Positions 1 to 9,099 of a DNA stretch of 51,658 bases are shown in pieces. Position 1 is the first letter of the stretch, and each line of letters begins with the position of its first letter. The translations under genes were made by a program, and so were the position numbers. Source of the DNA: a virus; IMG/VR virus record IMGVR_UViG_3300035698_009402, positions 1 through 51,658 of that record. One strand, written 5' to 3'. The notes under the pieces were generated by a model that did not search any database, was not told where the DNA came from, and was given only the letters and a program-made list of their open reading frames with translations.

Positions 1-1059
1 AGAGAAAGAAACGGTGAAGCACCTTTAACTAAATCTGAAGTAACAAAATTACTAGAAAAAGTTGCTGTTGAAAATCCAAAAGAGTTGGCTAATAGAGTAG
101 CTGCAGTTAAGGATAATATATCAAGTACAGGAAGAAATACTAGATTAGCAATTGATAATGAATTTAGTAATAAATCTGATATTAATAGTATCAATAAAAA
201 CTCTCTTTCCGAAAGGTTAATTTCTTTAGATGATATAGCTACAAAAGAAAATGATATAACTAAACGTAAAAACGCTTCTATAGATAAAGTACGTAGACTA
301 GAGATTAAAGCAATAGATCTAAAAGATAAAGGACTAGATAGAGAGTTAGATAGAACTGAAGAATCTTTCGCAGAAAGAGCAGTAATACTACAAGAAGATC
401 ATGAAATACAAATTCAAAATTTAGAAGTACAAAAACAAGCGGCCAAAGAAGCGTCTAATGTATTCCAAAGTCTTGGAAAGGCATTAGGTACTGATCTTAA
501 GGGAGCTTTTAGTGACTTTTTTAATACAGTATTTACAGAAGTTATTCAAGGTAGCAAATCCGTAGGACAGGCTTTTAGAGATTTATTCGGTAATATTCTT
601 ACTAAATTTATTGAAACTATTACTGATCAATTAATAGTTGGTCCTTTAGCTAAATTAGCAGGAGAACTAGCTGGTAATGCAGGTAGTTTTATTTCAAGTT
701 TCTTTGCCAGTGGTGGTCCTGTTAAAGGGTTTGCTAGTGGTGGGGTAGTTGAAAGCTTCGCTAGCGGGGGTATGAAGAGAGATAGTGTACCTGCGATGTT
801 AGAACCCGGTGAATTTGTTATGAGAAAAAGAGCTGTACAGCAAATTGGTGTAGGTAGTTTACGTCAAATGAATGAAGGAAACGGTGGTGGAGGTCAATCT
901 GTCCCCATAATTAATATAATTAATAAAGGAACCCCTCAGGAAAACGAAGGCCAGCCTAAAGTTGAATTTGACGGTAAGCAAATGATAGTAGATATTTTTA
1001 CTACAGATATGAGAAATAATGGACCTATGAAAAAGAGTATACAAGGATTAAGAAGATAA
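1..1059 (+). CDS. Tail tape measure protein, C-terminal part (truncated by window start)
   Basis: The reading frame is open from base 1, so the gene begins upstream. The visible part starts with a charged, probably coiled-coil stretch rich in Lys, Glu and Asp, then a hydrophobic region, then Gly-rich FASGG-type repeats and an EPGEFVMRK motif near bases 800-840. That last motif is a typical ending of tape measure proteins, which set tail length and thread the tail tube. The position just before gpM- and gpL-like genes matches the lambda tail order. Tape measure identity is inferred from the C-terminal signature and gene order, since the N-terminus is not in the window. Confidence 0.85.
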   Translation, partial: RERNGEAPLTKSEVTKLLEKVAVENPKELANRVAAVKDNISSTGRNTRLAIDNEFSNKSDINSINKNSLSERLISLDDIATKENDITKRKNASIDKVRRLEIKAIDLKDKGLDRELDRTEESFAERAVILQEDHEIQIQNLEVQKQAAKEASNVFQSLGKALGTDLKGAFSDFFNTVFTEVIQGSKSVGQAFRDLFGNILTKFIETITDQLIVGPLAKLAGELAGNAGSFISSFFASGGPVKGFASGGVVESFASGGMKRDSVPAMLEPGEFVMRKRAVQQIGVGSLRQMNEGNGGGGQSVPIINIINKGTPQENEGQPKVEFDGKQMIVDIFTTDMRNNGPMKKSIQGLRR

Positions 1060-1099
1060 TGAGTAAAGAATTATTAATTAAAAAGGAAATTAAGAGATA

Positions 1100-2047
1100 A
1101 TGGCAACGTACCCTGATGACGCTATTTGGAGCGCAGAAAATGTATTTACTACTATAAACAGTGTTGAATTTACGAGCACTGGCGCTACTACTGCGTTTAA
1201 TTTGGGTGCTTTTGCAGGAAGTGTTGGAGAAGTGTTTGCTATTGTTGATAGTATTGTGCAGCAAACTACTTCTTACACTTTATCTAATGGTGGAGGTACT
1301 GTTAATTTTTTAAGTGCGCCAGCAGCTAGTAATTTAACCTTAAGAACTTTAACAATTCCTGCTATATATCAAAAAAATCAAAGTGTAGATCAATTTTATA
1401 CTGTTAATTATACTAATACTGCAATAACTACTGTAGATAGTAATGTTTATATAATAAATGGCGTAATTACTGATTTTGCGTTACCAACAGAAGTGAATCC
1501 GTCTACTAAGAATGAAATATTTGTCTTAGTAGACGGAACTATTCAACCTAATAGTGCTTATACATGGCCTTCAGGTACCTTAGGAATTAATGGATTAGAC
1601 ATAGAACCTGCATTAGATAGTAATGCTAGCTTGGAAGTAAGAGTATTTAGTGCTTCTAGTGATTTTACTAGTAGAAAAGATAGTATGGCCGATAGAAAAC
1701 CTGACGTAGGGTTTAGTGTAGGAGTACAATTTGATAGTCTTAATTTTGAGAGTCAAGCAGGTTACACTAGTTATCGTTTAAGAAGTAGAAGACCTAAAAG
1801 AGATTATAGTCTTAGCTATACTAACATAACTGGTATAGAAAAAGCAGCTTTAGAAGATTTTTATTATGCTAGAAACGGTAAATTTGAATCTTTTACTTTC
1901 GATTTAGATCATATCAATGAATCTGGCACAGTAACTGTTAGATTTGATGGAGATAGTTTACTTTTTGGCCATAAAGGTATGAGAAGTAGTAATATGATAG
2001 ATAATTACTATGACGTTACAATTAACTTAAAGGAACATTTTATTTAA
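1100..2047 (+). CDS. Minor tail protein, lambda gpM-like with extra N-terminal beta domains
   Basis: A 315-residue protein. The C-terminal half (about residues 205-315) has the gpM-like pattern: RRPKRDYSLSYTN, then a helix beginning IEKAALEDFYYARNGKFESF, then a final beta strand region. gpM-like proteins join the tail tube to the tip. The N-terminal half carries two copies of a small beta module with a V-D-G-x-I-Q motif (around residues 45-90 and 130-180) that recurs in other tail proteins of this window. The gene follows the tape measure by 40 bases and precedes a gpL-like gene, as in lambda. The fold call is by motif and order. Confidence 0.75.
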   Translation: MATYPDDAIWSAENVFTTINSVEFTSTGATTAFNLGAFAGSVGEVFAIVDSIVQQTTSYTLSNGGGTVNFLSAPAASNLTLRTLTIPAIYQKNQSVDQFYTVNYTNTAITTVDSNVYIINGVITDFALPTEVNPSTKNEIFVLVDGTIQPNSAYTWPSGTLGINGLDIEPALDSNASLEVRVFSASSDFTSRKDSMADRKPDVGFSVGVQFDSLNFESQAGYTSYRLRSRRPKRDYSLSYTNITGIEKAALEDFYYARNGKFESFTFDLDHINESGTVTVRFDGDSLLFGHKGMRSSNMIDNYYDVTINLKEHFI

Positions 2048-2048
2048 T

Positions 2049-3542
2049 ATGACAAGCAGAACTTATGATACCATACTAACTTTAGATAGCGTTGTAGGAT
2101 TTACACAAGGTAATAACATAGTAGGAATAGATACTTCTGCTGAAGGTATTATCGCTAATGTAAATATTCTTAACAACACTATAAAAGTTAAGTTAAATAA
2201 TACTTATCAACAGTTTGGTAATTCCGAACAAGTTCAAAGTACGGTAATTGCCTTAACTGTTGGGAGTGCTAATACTAATATACAACCTTTTGTACCTAGT
2301 ACATTCAATTCATCTACAGTTACTATAAGTGCTAATATTAGCAACACTGCCCCAAGCAACTACGTTGCTGAAAAGAACGCTTTTATTCAACAACCTTTAG
2401 TTCGTTTATATACTTTATATTACCCTGGAGAGTTCTACCCTCCTACTGTAGGAGATAACCCTAATGGGCCTGGGTTAGGATTAGCTTGGCCTGAAAGTAT
2501 TCCTTTTAGATTTGCAGAGGTTAGAGGGGATTTTTCTAGTGATGTAGGTTATAGAGTTACTTACGATGGAGTAGATTATACTCCTTATCCTGTAAATAGT
2601 GGTGGGATAGATATAAGTTCTGAAGGAGAAGTAGCAGAAACTACTATAACTTTATCTAATTTTGATAATGTTATAACTACCTTAGTAGAAGATCCATTTT
2701 TATTCGGTAATAATACTAGCAATAGTGTTACAGGTATAGTAAATGGAGAAACTTTAGGTAATATAGACCCAAGAACTAACCCTACTCACGTTAATTACGA
2801 CGCGACAGTAGCTTCTAGAAAAGGTGGAGATAATGTTGCTTGGAATTATTCAGATACTATAGCTTTTGGAGATACTTGGAAGCCTCTTAAGGGGGATACT
2901 AGAGATTTACTAGGTGGAGTAGTAGAAATTAAATCCACTTTTGCAACAATGATAGATTTCTGGCCTGAATATGGAATAGTAACTAGCGTAGCTAGTAACA
3001 GCGTTCAAATGACTAGTTCTTTACCATATAGAGTAGGAGATACCGTTAGAAGCAATGTAGATGCTCAAACATTTAGTGTACTAAACGTTTTTGATGATTT
3101 TGTAATCTTAGATAGCAATACTCCTAGCAGTAATATTTCTTCTGGAGATAGATTGTACATAATAAATGAAGATGCAGATACTGAAGCTTTTACTAAAGAT
3201 GTCTTTAAAATAGACAGTTTACAAGCATTAAATGAACAAGTAGGAATATTCAGCTTAACTAATTTCTTACAGTTTTTCAAGCTACAAGTACCTAAAAGAA
3301 AGTTTTTTAAGAACACATGTCAGTGGGTTTACAAAGGAGCTGAATGTCAATATCCAGATAATGGATCTGATACTATACCAGGAACTACTTTAACTGCTAA
3401 TGGTTTTTTTGATATTAATAATCAAACAGTATTTAGTGCAGAAGATGATGAATGTCCTAATAATAGACAAGCTTGTGCATTAAGAGGTAACCTTAGACAC
3501 TTTGGAGCTTTCAGCGGAACCGGTCGTACGATACCACGATAA
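2049..3542 (+). CDS. Minor tail protein, lambda gpL-like with Fe-S cysteine set
   Basis: A 497-residue protein of the lambda gpL type, longer than lambda gpL because of an N-terminal addition. Near the C-terminus are four cysteines, at about residues 424, 433, 469 and 476 (C-x8-C then C-x6-C). This spacing equals that of the cysteines that bind the [4Fe-4S] cluster of lambda gpL, so a cluster in the tail tip is likely. The middle part (GVDYTPYPVNSGG and DISSEGEVAETTITLSN) has the gpL-like beta pattern. The start ATG lies one base after the gpM-like stop, and the stop overlaps the next start as TAATG. Confidence 0.8.
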   Translation: MTSRTYDTILTLDSVVGFTQGNNIVGIDTSAEGIIANVNILNNTIKVKLNNTYQQFGNSEQVQSTVIALTVGSANTNIQPFVPSTFNSSTVTISANISNTAPSNYVAEKNAFIQQPLVRLYTLYYPGEFYPPTVGDNPNGPGLGLAWPESIPFRFAEVRGDFSSDVGYRVTYDGVDYTPYPVNSGGIDISSEGEVAETTITLSNFDNVITTLVEDPFLFGNNTSNSVTGIVNGETLGNIDPRTNPTHVNYDATVASRKGGDNVAWNYSDTIAFGDTWKPLKGDTRDLLGGVVEIKSTFATMIDFWPEYGIVTSVASNSVQMTSSLPYRVGDTVRSNVDAQTFSVLNVFDDFVILDSNTPSSNISSGDRLYIINEDADTEAFTKDVFKIDSLQALNEQVGIFSLTNFLQFFKLQVPKRKFFKNTCQWVYKGAECQYPDNGSDTIPGTTLTANGFFDINNQTVFSAEDDECPNNRQACALRGNLRHFGAFSGTGRTIPR

Positions 3543-3994
3543 TGAATATACCATATTACAATGAGAAATGGGGATTACCAATGGGTACTATTTTACAAAA
3601 TACTGTTCCTAAGTATCTAGGAATAAAACACGAATATGATGGAAATAATTGTTTATCTATAATTTTTGATTTTTATGAAAAAGAATTAGGAAAATCATTA
3701 AAAGATACTTTGTCCAGAGTAGATACAGATTTAAAGGTAGATAAGAAATGGTTTACCAAATTTACTACAAATGTTGTGTCAGAGGAATCTAAATATTTTA
3801 AACAAATAAGTTTGGTAGATTTACATAACTTTGATATACTAGTATTTAAAGATGGAAAAGGAAGAGTTAATCATTTCGGTATGTATGTAAATTCATTACA
3901 ATTTTTACATTTACCTGAAAATAGTTATTCTTCACTATCACCATTGGATGATTATTGGAGAAATAGACTATATGGATGTTACAGAAAAGTATAA
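3542..3994 (+). CDS. NlpC/P60-type cysteine peptidase, tail tip (first copy)
   Basis: A 150-residue protein resembling the peptidase half of lambda gpK. The catalytic Cys is predicted at residue 37 (GNNCLSI) and the His at 111 (VNHFGMYV), with a D-I-L-V-F strand before it and a C-terminal NRLYGCYRK typical of the family. Such domains cut peptidoglycan cross-links and sit in tail tips. The start overlaps the upstream stop (TAATG). A second, different NlpC/P60 protein follows at once, which is unusual because lambda has one. Fold confidence is good; activity is inferred. Confidence 0.7.
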   Translation: MNIPYYNEKWGLPMGTILQNTVPKYLGIKHEYDGNNCLSIIFDFYEKELGKSLKDTLSRVDTDLKVDKKWFTKFTTNVVSEESKYFKQISLVDLHNFDILVFKDGKGRVNHFGMYVNSLQFLHLPENSYSSLSPLDDYWRNRLYGCYRKV

Positions 3995-4424
3995 AAAATA
4001 CTGCAATAAAAAATATAAACATTTAGGTAATGATATTGTATTAGGAATAGATTGTGTTAATTTAGCATTATACGTATTGAAAAAAGAATTTAATATATCT
4101 CGAAATTATACTACTAAAGATTTTTGCACTATGGAAGGCAATTGGTATAATGACGTAGATAGCGTAAAAAATAATCCATTAGGTAATTTTAGTAACCTTG
4201 AAAACGGGTGGGTTCCTGTAAGTAAAGACAGTTTAAAAGAGGGTGATATTATTATTATAACCATAGGTAGTAGTAATATACCCAACCATTGTGCCTTATA
4301 TTTAGGAAATAATAAAATATTAATGATATTAGAAGGGAAGAGAAGTTATATTGGAACTTATGGAAGTACTTATAAACAATATACCAATCAGTGTTACAGA
4401 TGCAAAGAATTTATGAACAATTAA
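3972..4424 (+). CDS. NlpC/P60-type cysteine peptidase, tail tip (second copy)
   Basis: A 150-residue protein with the start taken at the ATG at 3972, which has GGAG 13-16 bases upstream. An in-frame ATG at 3948 is possible but has no clear ribosome site. The predicted catalytic Cys is residue 28 (GIDCVNLAL) and the His residue 106 (PNHCALYLG), with a GDIII strand between them as expected for NlpC/P60. It overlaps the first peptidase gene by 23 bases and is clearly diverged from it. The two may be non-equivalent subunits of the tip or act on different cross-links; that is inference. Confidence 0.75.
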   Translation: MDVTEKYKKYCNKKYKHLGNDIVLGIDCVNLALYVLKKEFNISRNYTTKDFCTMEGNWYNDVDSVKNNPLGNFSNLENGWVPVSKDSLKEGDIIIITIGSSNIPNHCALYLGNNKILMILEGKRSYIGTYGSTYKQYTNQCYRCKEFMNN

Positions 4425-4789
4425 AAACAGATATGGGCATGCACGCTCAAAGTAGTTACCCTTTAGAGAGTTGTGGTATTATAACTAAAGATTTTAAATA
4501 TATAAAATGTGATAATGTATCTAGTGATCCTAAAAACAGTTTTATTTTAGATCCTTTAGCTCTATATAACTATGAAGATGATATATGGGGTATAGTACAT
4601 AGTCATCCAGGAGATGAAAATCCTATTCCTAGTGACGAAGATGCTCCTAGTACTGTATTTACAGAATTTAAATTCTTAGTAGGATTTGCAAATAAATACT
4701 TTATATATTGGAGACATACTAAATTAAATACTTTAATATACGAACCCTTTGAGGAAAAACATTTAAATGAAGACTATCCATTTTCATAA
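4400..4789 (+). CDS. JAMM/MPN metallopeptidase-like tail protein (gpK N-terminal-like)
   Basis: A 129-residue protein from the ATG at 4400; a GTG nine bases earlier is an alternative. It has the JAMM signature: Glu23 in PLESCG, H67-S-H69-P, then S78 and D81. Between H69 and S78 there are eight residues, where the common motif has seven, so one residue is inserted in the active-site loop. In lambda gpK the JAMM and NlpC/P60 domains are fused; here they are separate genes in swapped order. It overlaps the upstream peptidase gene and the downstream gpI-like gene, so the three are translationally linked. Confidence 0.75.
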   Translation: MQRIYEQLKTDMGMHAQSSYPLESCGIITKDFKYIKCDNVSSDPKNSFILDPLALYNYEDDIWGIVHSHPGDENPIPSDEDAPSTVFTEFKFLVGFANKYFIYWRHTKLNTLIYEPFEEKHLNEDYPFS

Positions 4790-5456
4790 AAGTTTACGTC
4801 AGTATACTAATAATCATGAGTGTATAAATGTAGATGTAGTAACTTATTACGATTTAATAAAAGCTACTATGGATTTATTTAAAAAATTCAATGATCTTAT
4901 AGTTAGAATGGGTACTCATAATAATGCAGAATTAGCTTTAGTAGTTGATGGTAAATTGTTAAATATAGGCAATTTAATGATGCCTGCTACTGGAAAAGAG
5001 ATTAAATTAGTTCCTATTATTAAGGGTAGTGGTAGAATAGGTATGATAATAGCGGCTATAGCTATAGTTGCTTTAATTATCGTTACAGGGCAAGTAGAAT
5101 TATTACCTGCGTTAACGGTTATATCAGGGGCTACAGGTAGTATCGGTGCTGCTGCATTAGCAGGAGGTACTGTAATCAGTCTTACGACTATTGGACAGTT
5201 AGCTTTAGGGATTGCAGCTAGTTTATTTTTATCTGCCTTGCAACCAGCTCCTAAGCCTCCTAGATTTGAAACTTCTACAGGAGGGTTTCGCAGAGATAAT
5301 GATGCATTTGGATCATTAACTAATACAGTTGATAGTTCTATATCAGTACCTTTAAATTATGGAGAAATTCGAACTGCAGGACATCTTTTAAGTGGGTTTG
5401 TTAAAACCATAGATCACGGAAAAGAAGATATAATAGAAGTATCGGATCAATTTTAA
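4767..5456 (+). CDS. Tail assembly protein, lambda gpI-like (first copy)
   Basis: A 229-residue protein with the gpI layout: an N-terminal beta-grasp (ubiquitin-like) domain of about 90 residues, a Gly- and Ala-rich hydrophobic region at about residues 90-160, and a conserved tail (LNYGEIRTAGHLLSG, KTIDHGKEDII). gpI-like proteins are needed for tail tip assembly next to gpJ. The start overlaps the JAMM gene by 23 bases and the stop directly abuts the next gene, which is a related copy. Confidence 0.75.
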   Translation: MKTIHFHKSLRQYTNNHECINVDVVTYYDLIKATMDLFKKFNDLIVRMGTHNNAELALVVDGKLLNIGNLMMPATGKEIKLVPIIKGSGRIGMIIAAIAIVALIIVTGQVELLPALTVISGATGSIGAAALAGGTVISLTTIGQLALGIAASLFLSALQPAPKPPRFETSTGGFRRDNDAFGSLTNTVDSSISVPLNYGEIRTAGHLLSGFVKTIDHGKEDIIEVSDQF

Positions 5457-6179
5457 ATGAGAGTAAAAATACATTTTCACAAATTAATTCAACCTTATAC
5501 TAGAGATTTACCTTCTATAGAAATAGAGGTAGATGATTTACATAGTATTTCGTTTGCTATAAATACTTATTTCCCTGAATTAATACAACATTTTATAAAT
5601 GAATCTACATTAGTAGAAAATAAAACTCATAATGACTTTTTATTAATACTGGATAAAGATAAAAAAATGCTTAATGAAAGTAGAATGTTAAGAAATAATT
5701 TAAAGCCTAATGAAGATGAATTTTATATTCTTCCTTGTATATGTGGAAATGGTAACGGTAAATCTGCTATATTAATAGGTGCGCTAGTATTAGCTACAGC
5801 ATTTTTTGCTATACCTGCTATAGCAGGGGCAGGGGCAGGAGCTATAGGAAGTCTTAGTGGTTTTAGTAGTGTATTATCTTCTGGGTCAGTATTGGGATTT
5901 TTAGGTAAAGCTGTAGTAGGGTTTGGGCTAAATCTTATATTAGGTGGAATACTTAGTTTAATTAACAAACCCCCTGAATTAGGTAATCAAGAAACAGATT
6001 CCGATAGTAGAAATAATGACAGCTTCGGTCCTTTAGTGAACAGTACTGATAGTAGTAATTTAATACCTTTAAATTATGGAGAAATAAGAGTAGCCGGACA
6101 GTTGTTGAGTGGATTTTTAAAAACAATAGACCACGGTAAAGAGGATATAATAAACGTAAATGACCAGTTTAGCGCATAA
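5457..6179 (+). CDS. Tail assembly protein, lambda gpI-like (second copy)
   Basis: A 240-residue paralogue of the preceding gene. It keeps the N-terminal beta-grasp domain, the hydrophobic Gly/Ala-rich middle and a nearly identical end (LNYGEIRVAGQLLSG, KTIDHGKEDII). The two copies are well diverged in the N-terminal domain, so the duplication is old or each has a distinct role. The ATG directly abuts the stop of copy one (TAAATG), and its 3' end overlaps the hub gene by 20 bases. Copy two stands in the place gpI has in lambda, next to J. Confidence 0.75.
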   Translation: MRVKIHFHKLIQPYTRDLPSIEIEVDDLHSISFAINTYFPELIQHFINESTLVENKTHNDFLLILDKDKKMLNESRMLRNNLKPNEDEFYILPCICGNGNGKSAILIGALVLATAFFAIPAIAGAGAGAIGSLSGFSSVLSSGSVLGFLGKAVVGFGLNLILGGILSLINKPPELGNQETDSDSRNNDSFGPLVNSTDSSNLIPLNYGEIRVAGQLLSGFLKTIDHGKEDIINVNDQFSA

Positions 6180-9099
6180 ATATTACCTTAATATAAAAAA
6201 CAAGCAAGTTCCGTTAATATACGGAGGAAAAGGTTGTTTTGTAGCAGGAACTTTAATAAAGACTCCTACAGGGTATAAAAAAATTCAGGATATTAAAAAA
6301 GGAGATTTAGTATCTTCTTTTAATTCCGACGGTGTTGTTACTTCTAATAAAGTAACAACTACTTTTATGCATAGAGGAATTCAAGATACTATAAAATTTA
6401 CTTTATGGAATAAACAAGTTATAGAAGTTACTCCTAATCATTGGATGTTAACTCCCGATAATAAATTTATGGATGCATGTATGTTCGATGAAGGAGATTG
6501 TTTAGTAGATATTTTTGGCAATTTCGTATCTATAGTAAAAAAGGAAATTAAAAAAGCTAGAATAACCTTTAATTTAACTGTTGAAAATAATCACACATAT
6601 ATAGCTAACGATATATTAGTACATAACAAAGGTGGAAATAAAGGAGCAGCTACGGGGGGCGTAGAAAGCCCTAATAGTCTATTTTCTACTGATATATTAT
6701 TCTTAACTATAGGGTTAGGAGAAGGTCCTGTATATAGAGTTAATCCTAATGGTCCTCAAGATATAGAATTTAATGAAAGTAATATTGATGATTTTATAAC
6801 TGTTGACGGTGTAGAAGATACTGAATTTCTAAAAACTTTAGTTAATACTGGTACCTTAAGTCAGGACCCTCTTGAGGTCTTCGGAGATGAAGTTGCAGTA
6901 CCACAATCATTTTCCAGTCCTATAAGTTTAAAAAACGGAAACGTAGAAGGAATACCAGAAAACAAGGTATTTCTACAAAACACTAGTGTTGCAGAAGTTC
7001 ATAGATTAAGATTCAATTTTGTACTTGGAGGATTATTACAAGTTAATGATAAAGGAGATATATTTGCTACGTCTGTAAGCGTAAAGGTAGATATATTCGA
7101 TAGAACAGGCACAACTTTATTACTTACTAAAGAATCTACTATAGAAGGAAAGACCAATACAGATTATAGATTTCAGTTAGACTTAACTATTCCGGAAGAA
7201 GATAGATCCGTCAGTGGTCATAAATTTACTATTACTAAAACTAGTTTAGATAGTGAAGATAGTAGAAATAGAGACGACGTTCAAGTAATTGGTTGGGATG
7301 AAATAACCAATGATGATGTATCTTATATAAAAACAGCAGTTATCGGGTATGCAGTAAAAGCTAGTTCGGACTTCAGAGGCGGAATACCTACTATTACTAC
7401 TTTAGAAAAAGGATTAATAGTAAAAACACCTAGTAATTATAATCAACCTATATTAGAAAATGGTGAAATTGATTGGAGAGAGTTAGAAGTAGTAGATGAT
7501 GATGGAGCCTCAGATACTAATAGCTATCAATCTGCAGGATATAGATTACAAAATTCAGGTAGTACAATATTAACTGCCGATGAACCTGAAATATATAAAG
7601 GTATATGGGATGGAAGTTTTACATTTAGTTGGACTCAAAATCCCGTGTGGATATTATATGATTTATTAACCAATACTGTTCACGGATTAGGCATTCCCGA
7701 AGAAAACATTGATAAATATAAGTTTTATAAAGTATCTCAGTATTGTGACGCAGTTGATAGTGCTACAGGTAAATTTGTAGGAGTTAGAGGGTATGCTGAT
7801 GGAACTTTTAGACATAAGCCTTTAGGAACTTTGACCGGCGTTAGAAATGTATTAATAGGTTTAAATGAAGGTATTGAAGTATTAAATAGAAGATTTACCT
7901 GTAATGTAACCATCAGCTCTCAGGAACAAGCTTTTCAGACTATACAAAAAATTGCTAGTGTATTTAGAGGAATATTATTCTATAGTGGTGGTAAGATTAG
8001 CTTAAACGTAGATATGCCTGATGAATTACCAGTAGCTACTTTTTCGGAAGCTAATATAGAAAAAGATAGTATAAGTATTTCTGGTATAAGAGAGAGTGAA
8101 ATCATAACTGGAGTAGAAATAGCTTACATAGAGCCTAATAATCACTTTAGAAGAGAATTAGTGCGAATTAATGATCCAGATCTATTAAGAGAACAAAATC
8201 ATATAGAAAACGTAGCTACAGTAGAAGCTACCGGATGTACAAGACGAAGCCAGGCAATCAGATTTGGACAATATTTTCTAGCAAATAATAAATATGTTAG
8301 AAGAAAAGTAACTTTTAGAACAAATATAGCAGGAATAAATTTAAGTGTAGGTGATGTTATAAGCGTATCTAACAGAATGCCGGGCACTGCTTGGGGTTAT
8401 GCTGGTAGAGTTGCTAGTAATGCTACGGTTAGTACTAATAACGTATTTTTAGAGCATTTTACAAGTCCTGCAATATCAGAATCTACTTTTTCAAGCAATA
8501 CTAATCCTTTAGCATTAAGATTAGTTAACTTACAAAGCGATAAAATAGATTTGTTTATTTTAGATAATAACTATACTACTGCTGCTAGCGGTAATGCGGC
8601 CAATGGTATAGATCTAATAGAAGTTCAGACTAGTCTAAAATTTGATGATGCTACTAAAACATTTGGTAGTAGTAATGTAGCTTTTAATATTCATAATACA
8701 CCTATAAAAGGTGATTTATGGACTTTAGGGGAAATAGACCCTACTAATTACTTAAGCAATCTAGGTGATAAACTATTTAAAATTACTAATATACAAAGAG
8801 ATGAAGATGAGAAAATTAATATAGCAGCTAGTGAGTATATATCTAATGTATATACAGATAGTGATAGTTTAATTAACTATGTACCTGTTAAATACACTGA
8901 TATTATTAGTCCGTTAGTTAAACCTCCTTCACCTATCTTAAGATTGAGCAATCAGCCAAAAAGGCAAGAAGATGGTAGTATAGGATATGATATTCACGTA
9001 TCTGCTACTACAGATACTTCTAGTTATCCTATTCAGATTACTACTGAAATAGAATACGCTCAATCTTCCGAGTTTAGAGAAATAGAAGAAATATTATAA
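6160..9099 (+). CDS. Tail tip hub protein, lambda gpJ-like, interrupted by a Hint domain
   Basis: A 979-residue host-specificity type protein. Residues 1-25 end in YGGKG. Residues 26-156 are a mini-intein or Hint domain. From residue 157 (KGGNKG) the usual gpJ start resumes, with VESPNSLFSTDILFLTIGLGEGPV matching the gpJ N-terminal region. Further on there is a WTQNPVWILYDLLTN segment and an FRGILFYSGGKISL segment, both common in gpJ-like hubs. The hub forms the tail tip and carries the central fibre. It overlaps the gpI copy upstream and shares a TAATG with the next gene. gpJ identity is strong; processing by the Hint domain is inferred. Confidence 0.85.
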   Translation: MTSLAHKYYLNIKNKQVPLIYGGKGCFVAGTLIKTPTGYKKIQDIKKGDLVSSFNSDGVVTSNKVTTTFMHRGIQDTIKFTLWNKQVIEVTPNHWMLTPDNKFMDACMFDEGDCLVDIFGNFVSIVKKEIKKARITFNLTVENNHTYIANDILVHNKGGNKGAATGGVESPNSLFSTDILFLTIGLGEGPVYRVNPNGPQDIEFNESNIDDFITVDGVEDTEFLKTLVNTGTLSQDPLEVFGDEVAVPQSFSSPISLKNGNVEGIPENKVFLQNTSVAEVHRLRFNFVLGGLLQVNDKGDIFATSVSVKVDIFDRTGTTLLLTKESTIEGKTNTDYRFQLDLTIPEEDRSVSGHKFTITKTSLDSEDSRNRDDVQVIGWDEITNDDVSYIKTAVIGYAVKASSDFRGGIPTITTLEKGLIVKTPSNYNQPILENGEIDWRELEVVDDDGASDTNSYQSAGYRLQNSGSTILTADEPEIYKGIWDGSFTFSWTQNPVWILYDLLTNTVHGLGIPEENIDKYKFYKVSQYCDAVDSATGKFVGVRGYADGTFRHKPLGTLTGVRNVLIGLNEGIEVLNRRFTCNVTISSQEQAFQTIQKIASVFRGILFYSGGKISLNVDMPDELPVATFSEANIEKDSISISGIRESEIITGVEIAYIEPNNHFRRELVRINDPDLLREQNHIENVATVEATGCTRRSQAIRFGQYFLANNKYVRRKVTFRTNIAGINLSVGDVISVSNRMPGTAWGYAGRVASNATVSTNNVFLEHFTSPAISESTFSSNTNPLALRLVNLQSDKIDLFILDNNYTTAASGNAANGIDLIEVQTSLKFDDATKTFGSSNVAFNIHNTPIKGDLWTLGEIDPTNYLSNLGDKLFKITNIQRDEDEKINIAASEYISNVYTDSDSLINYVPVKYTDIISPLVKPPSPILRLSNQPKRQEDGSIGYDIHVSATTDTSSYPIQITTEIEYAQSSEFREIEEIL
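6235..6627 (+). other. Hint/mini-intein domain inside the tail hub (residues 26-156)
   Basis: 131 residues bounded by Cys26 (block A, CFVAGTLIKTPTG, then IQDIKKGDLVSSF) and Asn156 (block G, DILVHN). Block B holds the T and H pair in VTPNHWML and block F is FNLTVENNHTYIA. No homing endonuclease is present, so it is a minimal domain. The residue after Asn is Lys, not Cys, Ser or Thr, so ordinary protein splicing lacks its acceptor. It sits inside a Gly/Lys-rich linker: the flanks are GGKG and KGGNKG. This pattern fits bacterial intein-like (BIL) domains that cleave rather than splice. Confidence 0.85.

Noticed and set aside
3948-3971. Upstream ATG at 3948 for the second NlpC/P60 gene
   Set aside because: It lacks a ribosome site and would add residues before the family's usual start; 3972 fits better.
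6160-9099. Full intein with homing endonuclease
   Set aside because: Only 131 residues lie between the splice blocks, with no endonuclease motif.
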